A DNA stretch of 64,000 bases. Origin: Agarophyton chilense (Eukaryota; Rhodophyta; Florideophyceae; Gracilariales; Gracilariaceae). Below are positions 45,189 through 55,917 of this stretch, one piece after another. Under the pieces are notes generated by a model. It was not told the DNA's origin. It did no database searches and saw nothing but the letters and a program-made list of their open reading frames with translations. The stretch is from NCBI GenBank assembly GCA_030374765.1, contig JARGXX010000026.1, forward strand, positions 310,001-374,000, read 5' to 3'. Numbering within the stretch: the stretch's first letter is position 1; each line of letters opens with the position of its first letter. The position numbers and the translations under genes were made by a program.

Positions 45189-45900
45189 GAGTAACCGTAG
45201 GACTTCGTTCTAACAACTCTCAAGTGACCACAGCCGTATTGGACACAGGCGCTGATCCCAAATTGGTCCATCCTAAGCTGCTCCGCCTGGGGTGGCAAGA
45301 TTGCGTGCAGGCAAGGAAGACCCCAATGATTACCGATGCATCACGTCGACCAATGGACATTATATAAATAGTACCACTATACCTCCGGGTAGGACAATTC
45401 AAAGCCCCCACATGCTTCCTTGTATGTCCTAACTTGGGCACTGAGGCAATCCTAGGGACCTCTTTTATCGATCGATATATCAAAGCCATTTCTTCAGGCC
45501 TTGAGGAAGTCGTGTTCTACCGGGCACCTTGCATCTCCATAACTGGTCCCACCCCAGGGCCAGAATCTAACCGCAAACGAGCTTTTGTCTCCGAAAACAG
45601 GAAGTCCAATGAGGTTCGCCTGTCAAAGACCATAACGATACCCCCGATGACGCAAATCGCTGTATCGGTACATTCCTAGTCCTGAGGTCTCGTACCAATT
45701 CAGAACCATCCAAAAGCTTTTCTGTAGCACCTTACCTTGACGGCCAATGGCGCAACGGACGTCCACCCCAACAGGTCCTTCTTGGTCACAATCAGCAACT
45801 TCCGAGATAAACCCGCCCGGTGACCTAAAGACACAGTGATTTGCATCAATCTTCCCGCGCCCGTGGCCATTATGGAAGCCCAAATGGATAATCTTTCGAC
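45189..45900 (+). pseudogene. Element C protease
   Basis: VLDTGADPKLVHP active site near 45237-45275 and GTEAILGTSFIDRY at 45437-45478. In-frame stops occur at about 45365, 45677, 45735 and 45823. Close copy of A 833-1574. Confidence 0.75.
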
Positions 45901-47444
45901 GTCAACTCCCGACGAGGACGTCGACTCTTGGGAGGGGACGGTGGCTATCGGCGCAGAATTCGAATCCTATAGGCCCCAGGTACTTGATCTTCTCAGGGAA
46001 TACCAGGCCATGTGGTCAGGTAGATTGGGCACAATCGGAGCCACTACACACCGCATTGACCTTAAGGATGATGCTAGAGCACAGTTCCAGCACCCGTACC
46101 GTACCGGCCTTAAAGGTAGGGAAATTGTCACCGACCACATGAACAAGATGCGCAAAGCTCAAGTCATTGAGCCAGCTCCTCCAAACCAATCCAAATGAAC
46201 AATTCCCCTTGTCCTCGTGGCGAAGAAAGATGGCTCCGTCAGATTCTGTGTCGACTATAGAAAGCTGAACGCAGTAACCAATAGGGACCCATACTCGATA
46301 CCCCGCATGGACGACTTTCTGGATTCCTTAGGCGAATCTGTCGCATTTACCACAGTGGACGCCAATCCTGCATACTGGCAAATCCCTTTGGCCGACGATG
46401 CGAGAGCGCTGACAACTTTCACCACCCACGAAGGTCTGTTCAGATTTACTCGCATGCCCCTTTGGTTTGAAGATTGCACCAGCCACTTTCCAACGGGTAA
46501 TAAACATTATTCTGTCCAGAGTCAAATGTAATTTCGCCTTGGTCTATTTTAATTACGTTATAATTTTCTCACGAACCCTTAAGGAACACCTTCACGACGT
46601 TAGGAATGTGAAAACAGTCCTACAGGACGCTGGAGTAACACTGAAACTCCGCAAGTGCGCTTTCTTCCAGGCCCCAGTGAACTATCTCGGTCACGTCGTC
46701 TTTCCAGGAAAGCTAAAGGTGGCCACACGGACCACAAATGCGATTCGCCAAGCTAAGCCTCCTAGGACCCACACGGAACTACGATTCTTCGTGGGCTTGT
46801 GCAAGGGTTACCGACGGTTCGTCCAAGAGTTTGCTAAGATCTCGGCCGCTCTAAATGCGATGCTGAAGAAGGGAACACCTTCGGAGTTCGAAGCCCTTAC
46901 GGACGACCAGTACGAAGCATTTCAGACCCTAAAGGACAAATTTCTGAACCCACCCATATTGGCCTTACCAAAACCCAATAGGCCTTTGGTCCTGGATACA
47001 GACGCCTCTGATGTCCAAGTGAGATGTGCACTGCTACAGGGATAGGATTCACCGAAGGACTATCGACCTATTTGATACTGGAGCAGAACGCCCCCCAGAG
47101 CTGAGCGAAACTACAGTACTACCGAAAAGGAATGTCTAGCCATCGTATGGTGCGTAATGACACTCCGTTCATACCTCGAAGCAACTAGGTTTACCAGTAG
47201 GACAGGCCACGATTCACTCCGCTGGCTACTCAATACGACCGATGAATCGAGTCGCCTCGCTAGGTGGCGCCTCAGGCTGTCAGAATATGACTACGAGAGA
47301 ACCTATAGGACAGGCATCAAGCACCACGCAGCAGATGCCGTCTCGCGAATCATTACCGACGGAACTGACGACAATCCATTGAACGACCTAATTCGTACCC
47401 CCTTTTGCAGAAGATGGACAAATAGACTATACGGAAACGTATGA
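45901..47444 (+). pseudogene. Element C reverse transcriptase and RNase H
   Basis: KKDGSVRFCVDYRKLNAV at 46223-46275 and FTTVDANPAYWQIP with the catalytic Asp at about 46345. The frame changes at about 46460. The catalytic Asp pair is lost: VYFNYVIIFS where A has VYLDDVIIFS (about 46540). RNase H: VLDTDASDVQVRCALLQG at about 46990-47040 and the degenerate GHDSLRWLL box near 47205. Stops at about 46198, 47045 and 47453. Confidence 0.8.
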
Positions 47445-48705
47445 CCTTATGGGTGAGATGCATTCGGAGGATCCTGATTTAAAGGAGAACGAAGTATACC
47501 TATTGGATCGGGAGACAGTACAGCCCAACTCGGCACCACCCCAGGTTAACGAGATAGCCCCGGAGGAAAAAGAACTCCTCCCTATAACTATTGAAGAACT
47601 CCTACAGGCGCAGGTCGAAGACGAGTAATGCAAAGAAACATCCCAATTGGTAGGAATTCCTGGATGCCTATTCGACTACAATCGATTTGGACTACTATGT
47701 TGCCGCTCACCGCTGGATGGCGCACACCAACGGGTAGTACCAACTTCGCTAAGGGCGCGGTTCCTTTACCCCGCCCATTTCCCTCGCTTGGCTTGTCACC
47801 CTGAAGGCCGACGAATGTACCAGACCCTAAGAAAGTTCTTCTACTGGCCACTAATGGCGCAGGACCTATGGCGAACCGCACGGAACTGTACATCGTGCGC
47901 ACAAATCTGAGGGTCTCGCGCCAACCATCAGGCCAAATTGAAGCTCTTCCCCGCCGCAGGTCCGATGGAATTTGTGGCAATGGATATACTTGGGCCTTTG
48001 CCTAAGTCGTCCCATGGATATCGATTTGTCTTGGTCATATCCGATATGTTTACCAAGCTTACTCGAGCCCTACCCCTAAGGGAGACAACAGCCACGGATG
48101 TCACCACAGCCTTCTTGTCCCACTGGGTGTATCAATATAACATGCCACTCTACCTCCTTACGGATAACGGCAGCCAGTTTGTATCCAAATTCTTTTCACA
48201 CGTTTGTGCTACCTTAGGTATCAAACATGTGACCACCACTGCGTACCACCCGCAAACCAATGGCCAAGCCGAACGCTTTAACCGCACCCTTCTGGACCGA
48301 TTGGCGCACTAAGTTTCGGAGCACCACTTGGACTGGGAGGACTACGTCGAGCCACTGGTTTTTGCCTACAACACGCAGGTACACGCTCCCACGGGGAGAA
48401 CGCCTTTCGACATAACGCTAACGAAAGCGCCGCCGCCGATAGCTGTTGACCTTCAGGAGTCTATCATACTCCAGAACACAACCGAAGGAATGACTCCTAC
48501 CCAGGCGAAGCGCTACTCACGCCGACGCTTCGACCGCCTTTTCCAATCAGCCAGAGCTGTACTAACCAAAGCCCAACGGCGTTACAAAATCAATTTCGAC
48601 AAGGCCGTTTGGAACACACCGAACTTTAAGAAAGAAGAACTCGTTAACCCGTTTCGGCCACCGAAGGACAGTGAGGACCTCGAGGACACTACGCGGAAGC
48701 TGTAA
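47445..48705 (+). pseudogene. Element C integrase
   Basis: Zinc-finger part at 47647-47910 (MYQTLRKFFYWP, CTSCAQI). Core at 47938-48312 with FVAMDILGPLPKSSHG (first Asp), YLLTDNGSQF (second Asp) and NGQAERFNRTL (Glu), so the DDE triad is complete, unlike A. C-terminal domain at 48328-48705. A TGA at 47909-47911 and a TAA at 48310-48312 break the frame. Confidence 0.85.
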
Positions 48706-49340
48706 CCTCGCTCTACGGGACCATACAAAGTCCTTAAGGCCAATCAACACACCATTACGTTACTAATTGATGGCCTACAAGACACCGTATCGATTTATTG
48801 GGTGACCCGAGCTCCCAGCTCCCAGCTCCTCCAAATTGCCAAACTCCAAGTGGCCTGGCCAAACGGAATCAAAACGACCTTACGTCGACGCTCAAGTCTC
48901 CACACCCCCTAAGGCAGTTCCCGTGGACTCGACTAGCCCCATGGAATCGATGGTCAATGCCAATGACGACGACCTATCTCTCCCAACCGACTCCGATGGA
49001 TTTGCCCCTCTGGACCACACTCTCCTGCCGGAGAATGAACACCAACCGGAGTATGTGATTGAGCGCATCATTTCCGCCGGTCGGGGAAAAGATGGAACCA
49101 TGCGCTACTGCGTCCATTAGTTCGGCTACACACCTGAGGAAGACACTTGGCCAGAGCCTCAAACCATTCCGGCTAATTGTATCGCCCGCTATTGGCGCAG
49201 AATCGGCCGCATGGATCACAGCCTTCAGGAGAGGGCAATCATTGGTCCAAATAGTCCAACCATTGGTGCGAATAGTCCAATCATTGGTCTGAATAATCCC
49301 AAAACGCCTCTCAAACCGTCTCCCAACACGACAGTTTGAC
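48706..49340 (+). pseudogene. Element C chromodomain
   Basis: EHQPEYVIERIISAGRGKDG, then MRYCVH, a TAG (49118-49120), FGYTPEEDTWPEP and IPANCIARYWRRI. Same layout as E, one nonsense codon where E has Trp. It is followed by a short tandem of CCAATCATTGGTCNNAATA units (49236-49290) absent from A and E. Confidence 0.75.
49236..49292 (+). repeat. Tandem TCATTGGTCCRAATAGTCCAA units
   Basis: Three imperfect 21-bp copies (IGPNSPT-like repeats in frame) in the pol tail of C. A and E have a single unit. Confidence 0.75.
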
Positions 49341-49496
49341 GGAGCACGACGGTTCGTCGTAGCTCCCGCACCAGGGAACAAATTCAGTCCTTCGGAGACA
49401 CCTGAGGAAGACACGAGACGCTCTCAAGATTGGACGCCGTCCTGAGGCACGCTCATTTGAGATACAAGAAAGATCCTGGGAAAGCACAAGCATAAC

Positions 49497-49502
49497 TTTA
49501 TT
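49497..49502 (-). terminator. Antisense poly(A) signal of element C
   Basis: Minus strand AATAAAGTTATGCTTGTGC, 49 bases after the antisense stop at 49551. Conserved with A and E. Confidence 0.65.
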
Positions 49503-49550
49503 AAGCTTATTCGAGTTACTAAAGGAGGCCTAACAGCCCTCGGTATGACC

Positions 49551-52176
49551 TCAAGGTTCAACGAAGCGCTCCCAACACCAACAGGACTCACTGGGGGGCG
49601 CAGGAGTAGCTCCGTCGTCCTCATTGGAGTTTGCAGGAGCGAAACCAGGACTAGGGTCACCCGAGGAGCCAACCCGACCCCCACAACCAGACTCAGCGAG
49701 CCGGGCACGCTTCTTCGGCGGGGATTCTCCTGAGTAACTATTGTCACCATCGTAAACCTCCCGGTCACTCAAATTGAGACCATATCGGGCATCCAAGTCG
49801 GCAGTAACCCTCTGGGACATCGCCTGCGCATTGTGCTGCAGTATATTAACCATGGCGGTCTTCAGGTCCTGACCCTGTTAAACAACCGCGGCGTGGCGAG
49901 CCCAGCGACGCGCCCAGGAGCATGCTTTCCTCAAGATTATCGCAATGTCCATCGAGGCTGAGTTACCAACGGTACGGCAGACATGGCGGAGATCCGCGGC
50001 GGCAGTCATGACCGAAGCAGGAAAGTGGACCAACTGAGAGGACGGAGCGATGTCTACGCCCTCGGTGGACGTCTGAGCAAGTGCCTCACCTACTGGACTT
50101 GCGGTTTCGACAGTAACCTCGCCAGGAGGAATAGTCACTTGGGCGAAGAGCGGTTCATACGAGAGTTCATCCTGAGGAGCAGCGCCCGGAGGAGCTGAAG
50201 GAGGAGAACCGGCTGGCAATACAACGGCGGACTCAGCCTGAGGACGAACGCCCTCCACGGGTAGGACGAAGGGATCTTCACCAAAAGATTCTCCGTCGGA
50301 CATACCAGCAGGAACTAACGGCGCGGCTTCCACATCAGGCTCGAATCAAAGGGGATCGAAACCAATGGCCTTCAGATAGTAGTCGGGTACATGACGCCTT
50401 GGGATGTCCGATGCTTGATTCCTCGAAGGCTTGGGGGGATAGGCAAGAGGGTCGTCCCAACCCTGAGGATGCAGTGGAAGTGGCGTGAATGAGTCGGTAT
50501 CCCATTCATGCCAAAGAAACCTGGGAGTCTTGCCCCACTCCACCTGTAGGGCATGATCCAAAAGAGCCTCGGTCTCCTCGACGTCGAACTGAGTCCCATG
50601 GACGATATTATGCATGCTCAGGTTCCTTAGGAAGCGGATCATGATTTCCGGGAGTGACATTAGGCGACCTTGAGGACCGGGTGTGTTCTCATCATACCAC
50701 ACCCTCCAATCCTCCGAACGGGCATTACCCCGGATTCCGTATTTAGCGGTATCCAGAAAGGCCATAAGGGATATCACGCCGAACTCGACGAAGAGCACCT
50801 GCCAGGACAGCCAGAATATTCGTTCATGGTCAGCGCCCATGAGTTGGTACGAGTGGTACGCCACCACGGACGGCGTTGGAACTAGAAGAAGCGGCAAGAC
50901 ACGCCAATACACGGCCCATTGAATCTCATTCACGCGGGGAAGCGAGAAGTACAACGGAAGGCGTTTGTCGGCGCTCATGTCGTGAAATCCCACTTGGTTC
51001 CAAAAACAGAAGAACCCCAGGGATTGACGCAGACGACCATCGGGCTCGTGCATCTCGTTCCAAAAGACCTGGTTGGGCATCCAGAATAAGTGGTCGTAGG
51101 GTGGCCGGAAGCACATAAGCGCCAAGAGGTTGTGACCAGCCGGAGGAAAGCGCACATGAGGCGAGATGAAGTCCGTGTATAGGTCAGAAAGGAGTTTGTT
51201 CACCCTGGACTGGTAGTAGGCTTTCTACTCGCAGCGGACGTGTGGCATTTTAGCTTGGACGAGGGTGCGACATCTCGTCGCTGAACGCGGATCCACAAGA
51301 CAATGCAACCATCGGTTTTACCACGAGACGCTGCGCGCGTTCTTGCTGCCCCTCTGGAAGTCGGGTATCTTGGCAAACCCTCGGGCGTCGAGATACATAC
51401 GGCAAAACCTTTTGGTATTCTTCCACAGAGGACGGAAGAACGGCATGACGCACTGCCCAAGGGTTTCGTCCGATGGTATGGTCATAGCAATCCCCAGGAC
51501 GTTCGTAGGCCACTTGGTATCCCGAGGAGCTCCCCACTTGGTTTTTGGAAGTCATGGTACCGCTGGCCCCAGGTTGGTTCGCCGGGAAATAGAAGCGAGA
51601 GCCGACGGAGGCGACATAGGCCGATGGAAGTATGGCGTATCCGACGGGCGTACAAGGCGGGTCCGCCATCGTGCGCGAACAATGGAAAGTACCACGATGG
51701 TAGAACGAGGTGACGGAATCGACCCGGACGGACTCACAGGCGTGAACCACGGTGGACGAAGCGTTGAGGGTCGCTAAAGGAAGAACTGAGACTCAGGAAG
51801 AAGCCATTGGAACGCCTCGGCAACGAGACGCAAGGACTACGCCGGCGATGCCCGATGCCCAGCGCTCACGGCGCGTGGAAGTTTCCGTCCTTAGGCAAAT
51901 TAATTTCCCTTCGGCGCCAATGGTCAGCTCACGCTTCCCCGCATCCCCGCAGGCGGTGACGACGCGACGTCCCGTCGCGCCCAATGGTACCGGGAGCAAG
52001 GAAGTGTTTGCGTCCCCTGGGGCAAGCCTGAGGCAATCTGGACTTCGCCGTGACGGCCAAATCCTGAGGAGGGATATATTTGAAGGAGCGATGATAACAG
52101 TTGAGCTCTGTAAGCTGCCGGGACCTGAAGGATCTTTCAGACGACACGTGGACGGGTCGACCTCAGGTGGACTCAT
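49551..52176 (-). pseudogene. Element C antisense gene (aORF), long form
   Basis: Minus-strand gene convergent with pol. ATGAGTCCA at 52176 lies in the LTR. A conserved second start at 51669 (MADPPCTPVGYA) leads into FVASVG-like and QVAYERPGD blocks. The core at 50346-51203 is an open 285-residue frame rich in Trp, Phe and Tyr (MNKLLSDLYTDFISPH, VPTPSVVAYHSYQLMG, FLRNLSMHNIVHGTQFDVEE). Then come an acidic/Pro stretch (49878-50333), SMDIAIILRKACSWARR, and DARYGLNLSDRE with PPKKRARL in 49551-49853. Breaks lie near 51330, 51204, 50340 and 49876; the total is about 700 residues if joined. No known domain recognised. The PKKRAR stretch suggests nuclear location. Confidence 0.6.
52063..52078 (+). 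other. Polypurine tract of element C
   Basis: CTGAGGAGGGATATA directly before the 3' LTR. Confidence 0.65.
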
Positions 52177-52521
52177 GTAGATTATTAATTTATTTAATTA
52201 GTGTAATAGATTACCACTACAGTGCCAGGGAGATCTCAGCGCCTCGCCAGTACTATTTACTTGGCTCCAGTGACGCTTCTCACTTAGAGTACGGTAGGCA
52301 CCGTTAGGATACCAATAACCTTTTTAGTATATTAGTTCCACACTTTGGTCTTCAAGCCATCGTTTGCGTAGCTCCAACCTGTCGGACTAAGCAGTTAACG
52401 CCAGCCCATTGCACCAAGTACTCCTGGAGTGCCGCCGTCAATGATTCGAACCTTAGCTCCCGCTCTGCTACGCTACCACCGGTCGAGACCCGTACGCTGA
52501 TCCAACAGTCATTGCGTTACA
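52079..52521 (+). repeat. 3' LTR of element C
   Basis: 443 bp; start TTTGAAGG (G to T change at the second base of TGTGAAGG), end CGTTACA, followed by the target duplication GTCCG. Antisense B-box at 52442-52452 has one change. Confidence 0.9.
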
Positions 52522-53690
52522 GTCCGCGGGAACTGCCTTAGGGGGTGTGGGGACTTAAGCGTCGACCTGAGATCGTTTTGATTCCGTTGGGCAAGGGGAC
52601 TGGGACTTTGGTGATTTGGGGGAGCTGGGGGCTCGTGTCACCCGATCAATCGATACGGTGTCCTGTAGGCCCTTAGTTAATAACTTAATGTTGTGTTGAT
52701 TGGCCTTAAGTGCTTTATAAGGTCTCGTAGAGTGGGGTAAGAGCTTCCGCGTGATGTCTTCGTGTTTCTCACTGTCCTTCGGTGGCCGGTCCGGGTAGAC
52801 AAGGTCTCCATTCTCAAAGGTCGGTGTGTTCCAAACGGCTTTGTCGTAATTGACCTTGTAGCGCCGTTGGGCTTTGGTTTGTACAACTCTGGCCGATTGG
52901 ATAATGCGGTCGATGCGTCGGTGCGAGTAGCGCTTCGCGTAGGTAGAATTCATCCCTTCGATTATGTCCTGGGGTATGATAGACTTATGAAGGTCAACAG
53001 CTATCGGCGGCGGCCCTCTCGTTAGCGTTAAATCGAAGGGTGTCGTCCCCGTGGAAGCGTGCACTTGCGTGTTGTAGGAAGAAACCAGTGCCTCAACGTA
53101 GTTGCACCAGTCCAATTGGTGCTCCGATAAGTAGTGCGCCAATCAGTCCAGAAAGGCGCGGTTGAAGCGTTCGGCTTGGCCATTGGTTTGCGAGTGGTAC
53201 GCCGTGGTGGTCACATGTTTAATACCTAACGTAGCACAAACTTGTGAGAAGAATTTGGATACAAACTGACTGCCATTATCCGTAAGGAGGTAGAGTGGCA
53301 TACCATATGGATATACCCAGTGAGACAAGAAGGCCGTGGCGACATCCATGGTTGTTGCCTTCTCTAAGGGTAGGGCTCGGGTAAGTTTGGTAAACATATC
53401 ATTTATGACCAAAACAAACTGTTTCCCATGGGACGACTTAGGCAAAGGCCCGAGTATATCAACTGCAACTAATTCCATCGAACCTGCGGCGGGGAAGAGC
53501 TTCAATTTGGCCTGATGGTTGGCGGGAGACCCTCGGATTTGTGCGCACGATGTACAGTTCCGTGCAGTGTGGTTTGCTATTTGTTCTGTGCCCTCAGTTG
53601 CCAATAGAAGAACTTCCTTAGGTTCTGGTACATTCGTCGGCCTCCAGGACGGCCAGCCAAGCGGGGGATATGGGCCAGATATCGACCCAT
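52522..53690 (-). pseudogene. Element E integrase (continuation after C insertion)
   Basis: Minus strand, 5'-truncated near 53690 by the D fragment. HHCC remnants CTSCAQIRG, core VAVDILGPLPKSSHG, the second Asp in YLLTDNGSQF and Glu in NGQAERFNRAF are intact (53143-53604). One stop at 53140-53142 precedes the C-terminal domain (52555-53142). Less decayed than A or C. It continues in sequence into the chromodomain at 42330. Confidence 0.88.
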
Positions 53691-53698
53691 AGGAGGGT

Positions 53699-54107
53699 GT
53701 GGTTACGACCGCTGCCTATGCGGGGGCGTTGCTCCAACTGACACGGGGTATCCCAGCAGGACATCCAACTGGATTTGGATACTCTCACGTCGCTCCGGTT
53801 ACCATCTATACCGATGATCCAAACGTAGATAACGAGGATGTTGTCGCCTCTAGATGTACCATTCCTATGGGAGTAGCCGGTCCGAGTGGCGATACGGATG
53901 CTACAGCTGGTTGGAGATTTACGACGCTCGCACCGAGTCCGTTTGATCCGCAAGTTGTGGCGATGCGCCTTCATCTCTAATCCATTGATGTGGAAGTCCC
54001 TCCCAACATAGTTGGTATGGGAGAGCTTTTAGCCTTTGCGGCGCAGAGCTATCAACCAAATGCTGTTGCCTCGCAAAGTGGTGGGACTGGTACTTCGACT
54101 GGGGCGT
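53699..54107 (+). pseudogene. Element D antisense gene, 3' end
   Basis: The plus-strand frame from 53699 (TTAAYAGALLQLTRGIPAG, FGYSHVAPVTIYTDDPNVDN, GWRFTTLAPSPFDPQ) has a TAA at 53978-53980 and continues in frame (IDVEVPPNIVGMGELLAFAAQS) to TAG at 54105-54107. Gly/Ala/Thr-rich, probably beta-structured. I see no similarity to the family 1/2 antisense protein. Its 5' part was removed at the E junction. It converges on pol like the other elements. Confidence 0.5.
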
Positions 54108-54117
54108 AGTTTTTTCA

Positions 54118-55071
54118 AAAGGAGATAGACTCACCTCCATCTACTTAATAGATAACTTGAGTAGTTGTAAAAATCATCTTGTCATAATAATTTCTGTGCT
54201 TCTCGACTTCTTCGACTTTTCGACTTCTTTACTTCTTTGACTTCTTCGACTTCATTACTTCTTTTGCAGTCTGCGATTCCTTGCGTTTACGACTGCGCTC
54301 GTGCATTCCCAACGGGGAAATCTTGACCAGTGTAGTCTTCTCCTGTACTGGAGGTATAGTGTCCATAGTTACTCCTACAGGTTTCCGTTCAGGTGCGGGG
54401 TTTCCATCTATGTAGTGGTCAGTCATCTATAACTTGCGAATAATTGTATCTTTATCAGTGGGACTCCCTGGAATCGCCGGACAATAATTTGTAGCACCTT
54501 CTGCTGTAGCCTCCCCCTCCTTAGGCGGGTTCACGGGAGTCGTGATTACCTGAGTAGGTGGGGTTAGCCTAGTGACAATTGTCGCGGTTATCCGAGGTCC
54601 TTTCGTCGAGGTAGAAGAGCCTGTAGTGACAGTTTCCGAACGCTTCGGTAGATCAGAGAAGCCGCGGGTTATGTGCGGGAGAATCTCTGGTCGCGAGGGC
54701 AAACTGTCCGTTGAGGATTGCTCATTACCGGGGAAGGTAGTAGATTGTAGTACGGTTTGCGTTGTTAGCGGTTGGGCTCTGGTCAGTCTATCAAGAGAAA
54801 ACCGTTCGTGCTGTTTGTCAACTTTCAATACCACTGTGGTCTCATCGATTAAGATGACTCGGTAAGGTCCGTCAGCAATCTGTGAAAGTTTGTGCCGTTT
54901 ATCCTTTTCGGGATTGTAGTATTTCTGACGTACGAATACGAAATCGTTAACCGCTATCTGAGGTAAAGGCTTGCGGATTGGATCATCGAAATTACGCTTC
55001 TGAGCGGCTTGGGCCTTGTCCATTGTTTTCTGGGCATTGGAACCATTGTTTTCAACCAATCCTTCCAACAT
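54118..55071 (-). pseudogene. Element D integrase C-terminal domain and Lys/Ser tail
   Basis: 54427-55071 encodes the integrase C-terminal domain (KRNFDDPIRKPLPQIAVNDFV, GPYRVILIDETTVVL) and a Thr/Pro-rich extension. After a TAG, 54229-54426 encodes a basic end (HERSRKRKESQ, MKSKKSKK) built on GACTTCTT repeats (54196-54262). The basic tail replaces the chromodomain of families 1 and 2 and may bind chromatin or act as a nuclear signal. Confidence 0.7.
54196..54262 (+). repeat. (GACTTCTT) low-complexity repeat
   Basis: Imperfect CTTCTTCGACTT units; on the minus strand they encode SKKSKK and KVEEVEK. Confidence 0.8.
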
Positions 55072-55835
55072 TCCCGATATAACTACGGTGGGGGGAACGC
55101 GGAGAGTGTCTGTTCAGCCTGAATAGCAACTGGGGGTGGGATTCTTGATAATACCAACTCAAATGGTAACCGTGAGGTAACCCGATGCACCTGGGTGTCA
55201 TACGCATACGTTACCGCGTCGGTGTACAAATCCCATTGCTTGGGGTGATCTGCGACATGGGATCATAACGTGTTCAGCAATGTACGGTTAAACCGTTCTA
55301 CCTGACCATTCGTTTAAGGATGGTAGGTTGTAGTAAACAGGTTCCTTATTTCGAGTATTTGACACACCTCTCGAATGATCTTTGACGTAAACTGTGAGCC
55401 ATTATCTGAGATCAGATGTACGGGTGGACCGTAGACGAAGATCCAGTGAGTTACAAAGGCTTGTGCCACAGTATAAGCTGTAATCCGTTTAAGCGGTACT
55501 GTCCTGACGAGCTTTGAAAAGCGGTATGTCATCATCAACAGATTTCGATTTCCTCGAGGAGTACTGATTAATTAACCTAGAAGGTCGATAGACACAAATT
55601 CCAAGAGCCCCCGTGCTGGAAATAGCTTCAACTTCTTCAAGTGTTTACGTAACTTCACGTCATTTTTTGCGCACTCCGTACAAGAACGGCGTACTGCATA
55701 ACAATCAAAAGCCATAGCAGGCCAGTAGAAATCCCTTCTAAGGGTCAAGTACATTTTTCTTCCTCCAGGATGGGAACTCAACTTCGAGTAGTGTGAAAGA
55801 TGGAGTATCCTTTTCTGTAAGGAATGGGGAACCAC
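55072..55835 (-). pseudogene. Element D integrase zinc finger and core
   Basis: 55572-55835: HYSKLSSHPGGRKMYLTLRRDFYWP and CTECAKNDVK form the HHCC finger, then LEFVSIDLLG with the first Asp. 55314-55538: YRFSKLVRTVPLKRI, HLISDNGSQF with the second Asp, and TTYHP. A TAA at about 55311-55313 is followed by TNGQVERFNRTLL with the Glu. Catalytic residues are therefore all present, interrupted by stops near 55313 and 55570. Confidence 0.82.
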
Positions 55836-55917
55836 AAGTTGGGGGTTAGATTCGACATTTCGAGCCAGATATCCATGTTCATCTGTCCCAAAGGGAATTA
55901 TTGCTCCTTCATTGAGG

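Larger units (their letters stand above)
42331..52521 (+). mobile_element. Element C: full-length chromodomain gypsy retrotransposon (family 1)
   Basis: 10,191 bp with both LTRs (445 and 443 bp) and a perfect 5-bp target duplication GTCCG (42326-42330, 52522-52526). It was inserted into element E of the same family in opposite orientation. Order is LTR, degenerate primer site, gag, protease, reverse transcriptase, RNase H, integrase, chromodomain, long antisense gene, polypurine tract, LTR. Numerous stops and frameshifts make it non-autonomous now. By eye the two LTRs differ at several percent of sites. Confidence 0.93.
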
